64,000 nt of DNA from Astrocystis sublimbata (GCA_022453515.1 JAJNNY010000028.1:310001-374000); one strand, 5' to 3'. Numbered from the stretch's first letter, positions 10,930 to 24,031 are shown. Program-made: numbers and translations. The notes: a model not told the origin generated them from the letters alone.

Positions 10930-13103
10930 ATTGATATCAGCCTAGCCAGTTTTATGGCAAAGCATTGGGCTTTGGCTTACGTATTGAATGTTCCCACGAA
11001 GATTTATATCGTCTGCTCCATCATCTGAGTAATCCAGGACGCCCCTTTAAGAATATTTGAAAGTTGGATAAATCCATTGGCACCGATGATCCCGTAGCCC
11101 GATCCGATTACCTTAGCTGAGAAATTTGGGCTTGACCTAGGAGGCACAGGCCTTTAGGGTACTCTGGTATATAAAAGCCTTTAACAATCACTACCAATAG
11201 CCGCACTGGATTAGCCAAGCGGATCGGGTATCTCTTACCTATGGTAAAACCTGGGTAAACCACATTCGTAGGTGGCGGGGGTTCGATTCCCTCGGCGGCC
11301 AAATTTTTCTTTTTTGCTTTTTCTTTTTTATTTATCAGCAAACATAGCAAGTAATATGCATTAGTACTAAATAAACACTTGCTTTGCCTCGATTCTATTT
11401 CTACTGCTTTTTCTAAGCATATATATATATATATGTTTTTATTAATGCAGTGCTACGCTAGCTAGGCTACCGTTTATTACACTTGAGTTATAGGAACGGC
11501 CAAGATTAGGTAGGTTGATATTATTACTTCTAATTGAGTCCATCCCCGATGAACGGACAGGACAGGACAGTAGGGGGTTATGTAGGGTATGGATCGCAGT
11601 CGTAGAAATAGGGAGAACTTGATGAAATCGATAGTTCGGAATTCGTTTCTAGCGCCTTTAAATGCAAACAACTATCGGTCACTATTGTCCACGCAGTCCC
11701 TAATTCAATGAAGCCAAAAGATTTTGAATTTTGACCACTAGACTGACTAACATCGAACAAGGATATACCTTAGCAAGGCGTTAAACACGTAGGTGGGACC
11801 CATACGCGTATAGAGTTCGTAGCCCCTCTGATGTCCATACTCATCAAAATCCACGTATTAGGAAAATCCAGCATCTCTAGTCCTGGGCCATCACGGACAG
11901 ATAGATTCTCTACACTTGGCCCTCCAATAAATTTGAGGGCGCCGGTTGCATTTCTGATGTTGAGTTGGTCCTCATTTTTGGCTCCAAGGATCTTACTCGT
12001 CTCGTAACAAGTAGGCTACGAGAAGTATCTATGGTCATCAGATATATGGCTAACACCAAGGAACATTAATTACAAAATAGTCACCATGCCGGGATAACAT
12101 GATTTGGGGCAGATCATGCCGATCCAATTACACAGCTTTATATGAACTCCCAGATCAACGATATTCATGCCCACATTACTAATCAATGAAGTACAGTCGA
12201 GTGAAGCGAGGGGTTGCATTATCGGAGGTCCCAGAGAAAATTATACTAGCGGACCATGTCGCGATTCGGCGACGCTGGACATCTATTGCAAGACGTAGAA
12301 GATGGCCAAGCCTACGTAGTCATGGTTAGCGAGGCAGGCCAGGTCTCACAGTCCATACAGCAGTCTTCTGGCCTATGTCTAGGTCTGTATCTAGGTTCGG
12401 AGCTTAGCCACATAAATCACACACACCAGAGCCACGCTTCGCGGGCTGTAGCGCATAAATGCAGGGCGGAAGAATGGGGGAAAGGGGGCGACGGGCTCTT
12501 TTTAATAAACGAGGGCTTCCTCGGCCCAGGGCTTAAGAGGCTTTTCAATGTAATTATTGAATATAACTATTTAATACCGTTATGATACATTGGTTCTTAT
12601 ATTTACTATTTCAGAAGTAAATGAGTAGACCGATGTTTACTTTACTACCTAGGTAGAAACAAGAGTTCGCTTTTTGGTCCAAAGCCGAGTGTCCAGCCAG
12701 GATCTTTTTCGCATCTGCGCTGGCTGTTAAACCTGCCCCTTGGCATTGATATAATAATTGCAACTACGATTAAGGTTGGAGCTCAAGCTGTTCTTGCTTG
12801 TTTCGCGATAGTCAACGTATCTGCTGGGCTATGGACTGCCCATTCTATGCGTAGCGTTGGCCTCAAGTCCGGTTTTCTCTGACTTCACTAAGTTGGTTGT
12901 GTGTTTTCTTAACTAAATACCATGCTTCATCTCTTTTTTTTTCAACTAAACTATGACATAATGACTATTTCTACTCCGAGGAGGATTTGCTAGGGCCAGC
13001 AACCTCAGAGATAAGACTCAATTTGGAGTATCACCTTACAGAAGAGCATCCTTTAACTTTACTAGGCCGGTAAACTCTCACATCACGAATTGGCATCCAA
13101 GCC
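10930..13103. other. AT-rich gene-poor stretch
   Basis: It contains a tRNA-like sequence (11197-11301), an AT dinucleotide run at 11419-11434 and one ACCTAGGT at 12647-12654. The 109-codon frame at 12256-12585 has no support. I see no intact gene. Confidence 0.4.
11197..11301 (+). tRNA. tRNA-like gene or degenerate tRNA, isotype unclear
   Basis: The T arm is GGGGG-TTCGATT-CCCTC followed by GGCGGCCA and then a long T-rich run (from 11303) that would be a strong pol III terminator. Upstream, AGCCGCA can pair with five of seven bases of the 3' acceptor strand, and GGATTAGCCAAGCGGATC resembles a D arm of the type seen in long-variable-arm tRNAs. The anticodon arm is poor (GGGT/ACCT stem, loop ATCTCTT) and the acceptor has two mismatches. 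It is either a mutated tRNA or an organelle-derived copy. Confidence 0.3.
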
Positions 13104-14811
13104 TTATTCTAACAACGTGCCCTCCCGTGGTGTAAAGTTCAAGAATGGGCCGTCATGGCTAGAGTTGAAACCATCATGGGTACAAAACTCGCGTGGTCTT
13201 CCCCTGGCCGTTGCCTCGCCAATTGTACCCAAGGGGTCGGACGTGGGTTCAAAGTCAAAGTACCAAAGCGTCTTGGCGAGCATGGTAGAAATCTCTAGAT
13301 ACGCAAATGGCTTGCCCACACAATTGCGCGGGCCAATGGAGAAGCTGGCAAAGGTCTCTAGCATGGGGAGTCGGGCATTGTCTTTTGCACCGGCTGGATT
13401 TTCTTCTGCTTCAAGCCAGCGCTCAGGCTTGAAGGTGAATGAGTCTGGGAAGACTTCCTCGTTATGACTCAAAGCGTACACGTTGACACCGAAGTACGTG
13501 CCTCGGGGGATGAAATGCCCGTCGATGAACAGAGGCTCGCTGTCTTCTTCGACCTGCTTGCGCCATAGATTCGCCGAGATGGGAGGCGACATGCGTAAAG
13601 ACTCGTCGATACATGCCCGTAGGTAGTGGCATGCCGCCAGCTGTGGCCCGGGGGTGATATCCTCACCCTTCGCAAATGTCGAACGGATCTCACGGGCCAG
13701 TCGTGTGTAGCAAGCCGGGTATCGGGACAGGTAGAAAAACAAGGCTGTCATTGCCGTTGCGACCGTATCTCCGCCGGCAGCTAGGAAGACTAGTCCCTCT
13801 TTCCAGACGGCGCTATCGCGAGTCTTGGTGGCGTTGTTTGGAAGCCCTTCGGCGACGAAGGAGAAGAAATCCGGGACTGCGTGGGTGTCGAGTGCGAGGC
13901 GAGTGGTGACCATCTTCTCGAGTAGACGCGAAAATCGTTCACGGGTCTCCCATAGTAGATAATCAAAGACCCGATTTCCGTGAACTTTTTGGAATGGCGG
14001 GAAATGTAGTGAGATATTGCTCACAAAGAAACCGACGGTCAAAGCCTTCGCAAAAAAGCGGTTTCCCTCGCTTGTCTGTGTATTTAAGTCGTAGCCTAGC
14101 GCAAGTTCGCCAACGACATCGACTGCGAGGTTGCTCATTTGTTTTGTCATGTTGACGGGCTGTCCGCTCGAGGAAGCTTCAAAGAATTGTCGGAGACAGA
14201 TATTGATGTGTGGTAACAAAGCCGGTGTGAAGGATCGCATTGCACGTTCCGAGAAAGCCTGCGCTACAATCTTGCGTTTGGCACGATGAGACTGTCGGTC
14301 GAGGGTATTGAAAACACTATATACTCCGTTCCTCGTGAATAGTTCGTAAACATTGGCCTTGGTGATGCGGGTATCGTCCTGGTAGATGGCTTACTGACAT
14401 GTTAGCTTCTTCGCAAAGAAGATTTCAAGCTCTTGTACCTCTGAAAGCGGTGCCGCTGTTGAAGAGGATCCTGTTTGGCGCAAGTCGTACAACCGGTCCT
14501 AGCATTAGGCATTAGAATGATTTCGGTTGAGCCGTATAGCAGTGGGACGCTCATACCGTCTTTCTTATGTGTTTCGTATGCAATCAAATGCAGCCTTCTA
14601 CGGGCTGCCATGAAACCAGCATAGCCATTTGTTAGCTTGGCTAAGAACGGTCCCGGATATTTGCTGAAAGGATGCAGCAGTAGCCGGTACGTGATGAGTG
14701 ACGGAACCTAATTATGTTACTCGAGACTTCTCTAGCAGTGTTGGCCGCTTGGAAGATATAGAGAGTTCTTACAAGCAAAGCGAGAATGTATAGAAGCACA
14801 GTACCCAACAT
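13104..14811 (-). CDS. cytochrome P450 monooxygenase (cluster P450 1)
   Basis: Four exons (14773-14811, 14557-14707, 14439-14498, 13104-14389) give 511 aa. It starts with a membrane anchor (MLGTVLLYILALL), then HPFSKYPGPFLAKLTN, the usual proline-rich entry of fungal P450s. The I-helix oxygen-binding motif is AAGGDTVATA, the K-helix ExxR is ESLR, the PERF region is FKPERW and the heme loop is FSIGPRNCVGKPFAYLE with its cysteine ligand. Exons 2 and 3 join as HKKDGPVVRLAPNRILF, a normal P450 sequence. The last splice uses an AAG acceptor, chosen because it alone keeps frame (FRAIYQDDTRITKANVYELF). It should be an ER-bound heme enzyme oxidising the polyketide, in line with the second P450 and the FAD oxidase on the same strand. 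Confidence 0.92.
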
Positions 14812-16324
14812 GTCGCAGGAGTACGTTGTAGCTAGCGGTAATTGATGAAATACTGCAAATAAGATAAGAGGCTAAGGCTCAGAGGTGGGAAACAGGCCGA
14901 ATCCAAGAGAAAACGTTTTAGTACTGAAAAGTGTTGAGGCCTCTAACAGCAGTGCTAATGGTGCAGAAAGATGAAATCAGACTGAGTTTGAGAGGGAACC
15001 GGGACAGGAATTAATAGTTGGGTAACGTGACGTCTGCAGCCTGGGCCCGGGGTGAATAAAGTGCAAGTTTGGGATAATGGAATTCTTACAGTGGCTGGTG
15101 CTTAAGAACTGCTTGGGAGCACAAACACACTGAGGGCGAGGGGTCGATTACAGGGGTCGATAGGCAGGCCGCAGCATGGGCATGCCGCATTCCCCCCTCT
15201 AAGGTAGCTTCAGGTGTCGCTTGTTCCCCTAACCAATCTCACCACACCATTCCGGCGTATGCACCTGTCCTTTATGATACGTACCTAGGTACCTTAAGGT
15301 TCCCGGGGGGGGGGGTTGAGATCGTGTTAGCGAGTATAAAGGGCGCGGTCATAGATAGTGCCTGTAAGCATGTCAGAGTTTGGACATGCGAACTGTAGTT
15401 GGACTTGATTGCTATAAGGCTTTCCTACTCTGCATATGCCCAAAGCGAAGTATCACGTCAATTTGAAGACCATATCAAAGTCCGGAAACCTACCTAAGTA
15501 TATCGAAGCCGACGACAAGCCAAATTTCGTAGGCAATGGTACGTGCAGTACTACACGTACCCAGGCATACTGCCCAGGCACTTAGGTATGTAGGGCGCAA
15601 AGCCTTTGTCAAGTAATCTAGGTACCTTAGGGCGCCAGAGGGCCTGCGTTACAACTAGTATGTAGATTGACTGCCAGTAAAATCACTTTTATTTAATAGT
15701 CGCATTTACATGTAGGCGTACTTAATATGATACATAATTAGAGTATGATGTTAGGTACCTACTTACCTAGTTAGCTAGCAGCTAACGGTATTAAAAACAT
15801 GTTACTTTTTAAGAATATTTCAAAATTATCTCGGCTTCTTGTTTTCTCCACGGACCACTTACTTGTCAGCCCGCTAGGGTTATTTACCACCCACATCTGC
15901 CCAAATGAATTGGGATATAGAGCAGCTGATTCTGCCGAATCTAGGATGTCTAGGGTATTAATAGCAAAAGCATCACACGTTTATTATACAGTCAAACGAC
16001 TGGGGTTTTGCAGCGCTGCGCTCTTGCGTGCGACAGTATTTAGGGACCTTTGAAGTCCAGCATCGAGCAGTATGAATCCTTGGTCAAGTTTGCGGCTGAC
16101 GCGATGGTTATCCCACCCAAGTTATCTTGACAAGTCCAACATAGCGCGAGACCAAACTATCAGTAACCTCTCACGAGCCTAGAATAGTTAAGAAACTTTC
16201 TCTTAAAAAACACTCCGTAAAGGACAACCAATCTTGAAGTGTGAGTGTTCTAGGGGCTGAAGGGAAAACAGATGGCCTAATGAATTTCGATCAAATGTCT
16301 CAGCACTATCAAGCTTCAATCTCG
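14812..16324. other. intergenic region between the two P450 genes
   Basis: Non-coding. It contains an 11-base G run at 15305-15315, ACCTAGGT at 15283-15290, and several TAGGTACCT-type sequences near 15620 and 15755. The promoter of P450 1 lies at its left end. Confidence 0.4.
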
Positions 16325-18344
16325 TTATGCATGAGCGTTCTCAGTACTGTCTTTCCATTGCATATCCTTATCTAAGCACTTTCCACTAACATCTGTCCAC
16401 GCACGCTTGATCGCCTGGACCTTGTCAGGGTCACGCGGGGTGATCTGTGCCGAAAAGGGGCGAGGTGTGACAAAGATACCGCCCTGGAGGTCATCCTTAT
16501 CCGCGACAGGAACTTCGCGACCGGTGACGCTGTCAACTGCGGGTCGGAAATCGAAGGCCCAGAGCAGCCTTGCCATGGCTAGAAAGAGTGATCGCTCGGC
16601 GACGTGGATTCCCTGACAGAGACGTCGGCCGGCTCCGAAAGCAAAGTGGCCCCGCTGCAAAAAGTCGTGGTTAGTCGCGGCCTGTCCAGTTTCCTGCGTA
16701 TCATGTACCCATCGGACCGGATCAAAGATGTGAGGGTCTGGATAGTGCGCAGCATCGTTGTGTATGGCCCTTCGTAATTCATACGTTCTCGTCAGACATT
16801 TCTATTGCTTCCATCACTGAAGGGGATGGAATGAAGATACCTAGCGTTGCAAATGACGGTCGCACCCTCAGGCAACCTGTATCCCATGTACTCGTCGTTA
16901 GCGGTCAGGGCGTGCGGAATACCAAGTGGACTAGCAGTCATCCAGCGTAAGGTCTCTTTCACACAACTTCTTGTATAGACGAGAGCGGACCAATCATTCA
17001 GTTCGGGCATTCGGTTGCCACAGACACGATCAAGCTCATTTTGACTGGCACTCGCAACTTTTGGGAAAAGAATCATTGCTTTGACGAATCCTGTCAAGGA
17101 TTCGGTTGTCGAGCCCATATTGCCCTGAAGAAGCGACCCGCAAGTGTAGGCAGCCTGAAAATCCGAGACGCCCTCCTTCTCCTGGATTTCCACGAGGTAG
17201 CGAGCGAAACAGGGCTGAAATAAACAAGTACTGTGTCAGTGTGTCTCATGCACTGAAGCATTTTCGCTCTCAAAGGCATTCTTTCAATCACACGATCCCA
17301 ACTTGAACATACCGGAGCGCTACCTTGACATGTTTTGGTCTTCATAGCCAAGTATAAATCCATGAACTCCCTCCGCTCACGATCATACAAATGTCGTGCA
17401 TTTCGTTTTGCAGGGATGAGGGCATCGGGTAAGCACCTCAGCACTGGAAACATGTCCAAGAACATTGCCGACTGTGTCGTAGTTCAGCAAAATGGGCTCG
17501 CTATCAGACCCCATATCCCTTAGTGCAAAAGCTATCAGAGCGACAACTTACCAATGAGAACGAGATCTCAGAGAATTTGTCAAATGACTGTAAAAAATAA
17601 GTTCTCAGTAATAAAGTGACCAAGTTAGCTGGGCTCGACGTACATCAAATAGACTACGGGAAGTTGGGTCATCCTCTCTGACCGTACGGAAACCGAAAAC
17701 CGACATTGTTGCCAGCGAGGCCGTGTAGCGTTTCAAATGGTCTCTAAAAAGCATGGGTTGGTCTAGAAAGCCGGCGAGCATCGCCTTAATCTCGAGGTCC
17801 TGGTAGGGTATGTAGACACGCGATGCTTTCTCGCTTAAGTGAACGTGGGCGATTCTGCGATTGAGTCGGAATATCTTGCCATCCTTCTGAAATACCACGG
17901 TTGGTCATTAAAGCGCTTTCTTACTTCCGACTTGAAATAATTACACACTCAAGAAGACAGATTGTATCTTACCATAAGAAATGAACGCATGCCGCCACTA
18001 ATGATATCTTGGGCCAGATATGCATCCGGTCGCGATGAGTAGATGGCCCCTCGCTTGTCTAAGAGGTCCCGGACCACTTCGCCCTGGCTGAGAACAATCC
18101 AGGTTTGCGTGCCCAAAATGAGTGAGAAGATAGATCCATACTTTCGTGCCCAGATCTCGAACTGCTGCCCCATTAACTCGGGCCTAGCCGGCATCTGGTG
18201 AAGATTCCCGATGATGGGGAGTGTAGGAGGGCCCGGTGGGTAATCATGGGGTCGTCGACCGACAAGGGTCTTAGGAACAAAGTAGCGACAGGTGAGGTAC
18301 ATAATGAGGAAAAGTATGAGAATAATAGGACTATAGGACGCCAT
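16325..18344 (-). CDS. cytochrome P450 monooxygenase (cluster P450 2)
   Basis: Six exons (17973-18344, 17644-17886, 17552-17587, 17313-17471, 16841-17214, 16325-16769) give 542 aa, all junctions in frame. The order is an N-terminal anchor (SYSPIILILFLIMYLTCRYF), the proline hinge DYPPGPPTLPIIGNLHQMP, an I-helix region QGNMGSTTESLTG, the ExxR ETLR, and the heme loop FAFGAGRRLCQGIHVAER with its cysteine. In the I-helix the usual acidic-threonine pair is replaced by STT, a known variation. The layout resembles the fungal group around O-methylsterigmatocystin oxidoreductase, but that placement is tentative. The ATG at 18344 was chosen because the open frame upstream starts with a non-ATG codon. 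It is co-oriented with the BBE oxidase and P450 1. Confidence 0.9.
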
Positions 18345-18939
18345 TACCGTATCTAGGTTACGAGCCAGTCGCACTGTCACTTTTAGTAATTGAAAATCGT
18401 GATGGAGCTGTAGTTACTGCGATCCAGTTGGGAAATTAGTGTTCGAAGACATGTGCGAGGCCAAGCTCTAATATACAAAAGTGCTCTCACTCCGATTTCG
18501 GTCTGCTTATGCGTTTCGGGCTCCCATTAATTCCCATAGGCGTCCTTACTTGAGTTCAATGTGGACACAGCGGGTAGCTATTTCTGTTTACCGCCATTGT
18601 AGCCTGGATCATAACGTTCTCGGCAGAAATTGACAATCTATAATATTATTCAATGCACTATTCTTAGCCCCCCTATACTGCTTTTAGTTTTATTGGCATG
18701 TCCCCAAATAATTACAATGCTAAGTGTACTGAGCGAAGCTTAGCTTTCTTCGCTGTACCCATCGCACATGGCTTTCGTTATTGTAATTGCAAGAAGAGAA
18801 AGTCTGCTTTGATTATAGGGTAACAAGCTAACCTTGGTAATTCTATATATACCCTCTAGGTCTATAAAGAGTTTTCAGTACCGATACGCCGTGGAACTGA
18901 CAACACCTTCGCCGCAATATTGGAACAAGGCTCTTATCA

Positions 18940-20736
18940 TCATGGGTAGCTAGTTGGCAGAGGGTTACTGAACCCAAACATGTTTTTTGGATCCCATTTC
19001 TTCTTCAGAGCCACTAACTTTGGTAGCTTGGCGCTTCCATACCTCTGCTCGAGTGTTTCGTCACCATGAGAGTAACTCACATACACAGCCAGACCAGGAA
19101 ACCCTGAAGTTGCGGCAAGATCATTCCGCAGTTCCAAGCCAAGTTGGAGCGCTGATTCATCAGGGTCAATCATAATGATAAGCCTAAGGGGTTCAATTTG
19201 TTAATTAGAAGGCCAACGCGGGATATATATTTATGGAACAAGACGACTTACACAGCAGCAACTGTCTCACGCCACGGGTATGCCGTTGAAGAATCAGGTA
19301 TCGCGAGAGTAGCTTTGTTGGGAAACATTTCAAGAGTCAAGATAGAACCACGTCCATTTACATTGTCGGCGTAGAATTGTCCCATCTTTTCTACAACATG
19401 CTGGTATGTTGATGCCGTCATAACCCTCATGTTAACCCCATAAAGGCTTGCAGTGCGATTACCGACACAATTTGACGAGTCTGATCCAAAGAAGACAGTA
19501 TCTAAAAGTTGATTCCAAGGGATGACAGAGATATTGACCACGGGTGGATTTAAACCCAAGATTGGAGCCAGGACTTTCCTTGCTTCTGATTCAGGTCCAT
19601 AGTACACCCAGTTAGCGAGAAGCTGCGGCTAAGTGAACATAATCTTGTAAGCGGAAGAAGCAAGCCCCAAAACAACAGACAGATGGATGAAAGAAGTAGA
19701 AGCAGAGAAAATAAACACCTTGGCTGTTGCGAGGTGAGACTTACAGCATTGGAGGTGACATCATACGAGATAATAGTCTCCGCTGCCAACAAAGGTGGGA
19801 GAGAGCCATTATAGGAGGCGATGATAGTGTCAAAATAAAGAGAGCTCATATTAGCGGGAAATATCATGTCAACATTCGTGACTTTCCGGTTGCTCTTGGT
19901 AATGCGGTGAAGCCGATAAGTAGCATACGTGATAATCCCGAAATTGGCTCCAGCTCCACGTATAGCCCAAAAGAGGTCGGGGTGGGAGGTCGCCGAGACC
20001 TCAATCAGTCGTGCGTCTGCAGTCACAAGGCGGACAGATAGAAGAGCGTCAATGGCGAGGCCGTAGCGGCCCTCGTCACGTCCGACACCGGCACCTAGAG
20101 TAGACCCGACCTGACCAGGACATTGCGATGTAACGGTCTCTATCAGCCATATTTGTTAGCATAATACTATCGGTGTCAAGAACTGTTACTATTGAAGCTG
20201 GAGCGGGGTAAACTTGCGTATCTCGAACCCTGCTTCATATACAGGGTCTACTATCTGTCTCACAACGGCACCCCCTCCAACAGTGACGGTACCCGCGCTG
20301 GGGTTGACGATGACAGAATCTAGCTTACTCAAGTCTATCGCAAGCCCATTGGTTAGGGTGGCAAGAGTAGTGGTGTATCCATGTCGTCCGCCAGTGGCCA
20401 GAAACGGAATGTTGTGGGATGTGGCTAGTTTGACCTTGTTGCATATCAGCACCTGATCTTCGATCGAGCACGGTTGGCGTACCAATCACAACTTACAGAT
20501 TTTATGACATCCACTTCGACACCCGGACTGATCGCCGCGGAAAAGGTTGGTTGAGCATACTTATCCCAACGGAGAGTGGCATCGAAGAAAGCTTGGCTTC
20601 GGGGAAACGAGATAGTGGTGGTTGAAACCCAATTGTTGCTTGGATCATTTAGAAGCACCTTGAGACTCTGAGAAACTCCGAGTGTTAGCCAAGGCAGAAG
20701 AAGTGCGGTAGCCACTCTAGGGAGACGTTTAAGCAT
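18940..20736 (-). CDS. secreted FAD-linked oxidoreductase (berberine bridge enzyme-like)
   Basis: Five exons (20497-20736, 20218-20452, 19745-20139, 19252-19628, 18940-19183) give 496 aa, a typical BBE-like length. A signal peptide (VATALLLPWLTLGVSQ) is followed by the PCMH-type FAD domain: GGRHGYTT with the histidine, and SQCPGQVGSTLGAGVG with the cysteine, the pair that in this family attaches FAD by two covalent bonds. The end, KKKWDPKNMFGF, is the usual BBE tail. Intron 2 starts with GCAAGT rather than GT; only this GC-AG junction restores GFEIQTVTSQCPG. Intron 1 is only 44 nt. BBE oxidases oxidise alcohols or form C-C or C-O bonds. In pyriculol-type clusters such an enzyme acts late on benzylic alcohols, so a tailoring role is likely. 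Confidence 0.9.
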
Positions 20737-21954
20737 ATTGTGGATAGCCTCGCCGAGGATTCTGCGCGCAAGATTTAGGACAAATCAAGGATGGAGGACG
20801 GAGTCAACGATTCTGCCGTGCTCGGTCAAAGTCTTAACTACCTGGCCAGGCGAACTATGCTCCTCGACAGCGCGACATACAGTAGCACCATGTTATTTTC
20901 GCGCCGCGTTGCATTTTCTATGAATAGTTTACATGGCTGGATAGTCCTGCCATCCTCGGGGAGATTGGCCGCCACGGAATCCTGACCGAGACTGACCGGC
21001 TCGCTATTGCAGCATTGTCGGCACGTCGGGCGGAGATGACGCCAATCAGCGCGTGCGCGTGTGGTGGTATACGTCGAGTATGATTGAATGAAACAACCTT
21101 ACTAGATAAACTCCATGTTGTTGATTGGTCTCACTAACTTCACTACTCATCCAATATTATCGTGTCACCTACCTATTCATACCTGTCTAGCCGAGCATTT
21201 GACAGGGCTGCTGACGATGGGCACAGGAGGTGTCATTTCAACACCGAGATGCTCTCCCTACCTAGCCACCTGGGTAGCACGAATGAGACATCAGATAGCT
21301 GCAATGATTGAACACGTCATTTTTGACATGCTTAAACCATGTCGTGGTTTTCCATAAGGCTATGGGGTAGTTTAGGTAGGCTGCCGAGGCTGCTGCATGC
21401 ACAAAAGTCCACTACCTGCATCAAGACCCCAACTCGGCAGTACTGTCTCACCTAAAGGGTCGGTTCGTTGTAGATACGGGTGGGGGCGTGAGGTTCTATA
21501 TCCGTAATTATTTGACCCATCGTGGCATGCAGTGCATGCAGTGCCTACGGGGTGCATTGCAGATCAAAGTTGCCGCAGCCCGGTGGACAGTTGGGCGTAT
21601 ACGTAAGGTAACACATTGCAACAACCGTATCGACTTGGAGATTGTAGAGTAGGAATTTTAGGCAATGAATACACGTAGGACCTTAAGGCAGTCCTAGGAG
21701 GCGTGGCCTAGCTGGAGTGTAACCTGATCATTCGGGGTCGGTTTCCTTTCACAACTAAAAGTCACTATACTTTTCGATACATCATGTACGTTGCACCTAT
21801 TACCCATGCATGGGGATTGCCCGAGCAACCCGAGACAGTTCGACAGCCGGCTCTATGTGTATGTTGGGTAGGTACCTAGATGTAGGTCTTTCTTCCTCGC
21901 TCTTTTCCCATTCCAGCTTCGCGTTTACTGTACCCAGATCTCCCAACCGTAGCC
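20737..21954. other. intergenic region, divergent promoters of the FAD oxidase and SDR 1
   Basis: No coding signal. The genes on either side are divergent, so this is probably a shared regulatory region of the cluster. A GGTAGGTACCTAGATGTAGG sequence lies at about 21868. Confidence 0.4.
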
Positions 21955-23080
21955 ATGGCACAGCAAGTCACATTCGAATATACGCCGGAAGAAGAGGCCG
22001 GCAAGCTCCGATTCCTTTGCCGCCAACTCTTTGCGAAGATTCCTCTGTTATCGCGACAAGACGTTGACCTTAGCGGAAAGACTGCCCTTGTGACTGGCGC
22101 CAACGGCGATATAGGGTTTGAATGCTCGCGCCAACTTCTTCAGCTCGGCGTCACCAAGCTCATTCTTGCAGTTCGAGATGAGTCCAAGGGTATCGCGGCC
22201 CGTGATGCATTACTTGAAGACAATAAAGGCGAATTGGGGCATACTATTGAGGTATGGGAGCTCGATCATGCGTCCTACGATTCAGTCCTCGCCATGGCCC
22301 AGCGCGCACAGAAACTAACCCCACGGCTTGATATCGCCATTCTCAATGCTGGTGTTACTCGCGCCTCCTTTTCTACCAACCCAGCGACAGGGCACGAAGA
22401 AGACATACAAACCAACTACCTATCTTCCGCTCTCCTGCTACTTCTCCTGCTCGATCTCTTCAAACAAGCCGCATCAATCACTAATGTCCCACCGGCAAAC
22501 CCGGGTCGCATCGTTCTGGTATCCTCCGATACGGCCGCATGGGCCAAGTTTGCCGAGAGAGACAAGGATCCGCTCTTGCCGGCCTTCGACGACAAGACTG
22601 TCAGATACGAAAAGTTTGAACGCTATGCCGTCTCTAAGTTGCTTGGCCAACTGTTTATATCCGAGTTGGCGAAGCGCGTCCCACCATCGCTTGCCATCGT
22701 GAATTGTGCCAACCCTGGCCTATGTGCCTCGGGTCTACAGCGAGAGCTTGGCTTATCAGTATCATTGCCGACACGCCTGATCGGACGATCACCTGTCGTA
22801 GGTGCGCGTGCATTGATACACGCTGCCGTTGTGCAAGATGCGATGTCCCATGGGCAGTATGTTGAAGATGGAAAGCTGAGGCCGTAAGCTCACCCGCTCT
22901 TTTCTCGTCTCTTGGGCCTAGTCAAAACTTATCAAGATTTCATGCTAAATGTGACCAATAAGTATGGCACCGTTTGTCTACTCTCCCGCAGCTACCTTAG
23001 TCATTCAGCGTCTGTGGGACGAAACGCTACAAGAATTGTCATTCGCTGGCAGCCAAAGAATCATCGCGGGGCTCAACTAA
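21955..23080 (+). CDS. short-chain dehydrogenase/reductase 1 (retinol-dehydrogenase-like)
   Basis: Two exons (21955-22883 and 22963-23080) give 348 aa. The frame would stop at 22887, but splicing a GTAAGC...ATAAG intron instead yields the normal C-terminus RPMAPFVYSPAATLVIQRLW. It is a classical SDR with a long N-terminal helix: NAD(P)-binding TGANGDIG near residue 48, NAG-type motif ILNAGV, the catalytic serine in LVSSDTAAW and the YxxxK pair in YAVSK. It oxidises or reduces an alcohol/ketone with NAD(P)(H). In salicylaldehyde clusters SDRs of this kind oxidise chain hydroxyls made by the PKS before ring closure; that role is inferred from context. Confidence 0.88.
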
Positions 23081-24031
23081 GACTCAACGGAAGTTGGGGC
23101 ATCTGCCCAGGGCTACAATGAGCGGTTGATGACCTACTCCAATCTGGATTCAGGTACAGGGTCTCAATATCAAGGTAACAATGATTAGGGCGGCGTGAAA
23201 AGCCTCTTTGTCCTCACAGGGTTTCGAAGTGAATCATGAGCTACCTACCACCTACGTAGGTATACTAGTAATTAATCTTGAACCTAATCCCCTGTCGACC
23301 AGGGATTAACTAGGTACTGCATTGGGTGTTGCTGGGAACTTTCTTCAAAATCAGAGCTCTTGCCTAGTGAGCTACGTCTTCAATATCTGAATCATGAGCA
23401 ACATATTGCTAAATTTTGATTAATGGCACAATGCGCTACAACCTGCTGTGCCATAGGGGTGAATGTTTCAATGTATTGCGCAAGGACTACTGAGGTAGAA
23501 TCCACCTAGGTACTTTACCTAGGTACCTACCTACACTCGACAGGTAGCTAGACCCCTAGGTCCTGTAGGTCCCTAAGTACCCTGGTAGATCTGTCGCGGG
23601 GAATGTGGGCATAATAGAAAATTAGCCTGAAGCGTTAGTATATATTTGGTAAGCACATAAAAAGAACTTGACCAAGTTAAGTAGCGATTTTCGTCAAGTC
23701 CAGTCAAAGTAGAAGGCCTTTTTTTAATTTGCTTTGCTTGTGAGCTTCGCTGCAGGCTTAATTCCCGATTCCAGTATTCAAACTGGGGACAGCGACACTA
23801 AATAACCTGATGTTCCGGGAAAACAATGTGCTGGAAAATGAAAGAGGTCCCCTATGATAATATACAGCTATTTGGCTTCCCATCTGGCTCACTAGCCAGT
23901 TCCTGGCGCAGTGACCATTGTCCTGAAATCGAGGTCGTCGGGAATTGTCCTGCTTGGGAAGCCAGAGTTTGGTCTGGCCCTGACCGTCCACAGTCCCAAT
24001 TCCTTGCTATGCACGATCTACCTTCTCATAG
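23081..24031. other. intergenic region rich in ACCTAGGT-type palindromes
   Basis: Convergent gene ends with no coding signal. Two exact ACCTAGGT copies (23504-23511, 23517-23524) and several relatives (TACGTAGGTA near 23255, CCCTAGGTCC near 23555) are packed into about 320 bp. Confidence 0.45.

Noticed and set aside
12256..12585. 109-codon plus-strand frame as a gene
   Set aside because: No motif and no splice support in an AT-rich decayed region; the composition does not look coding.
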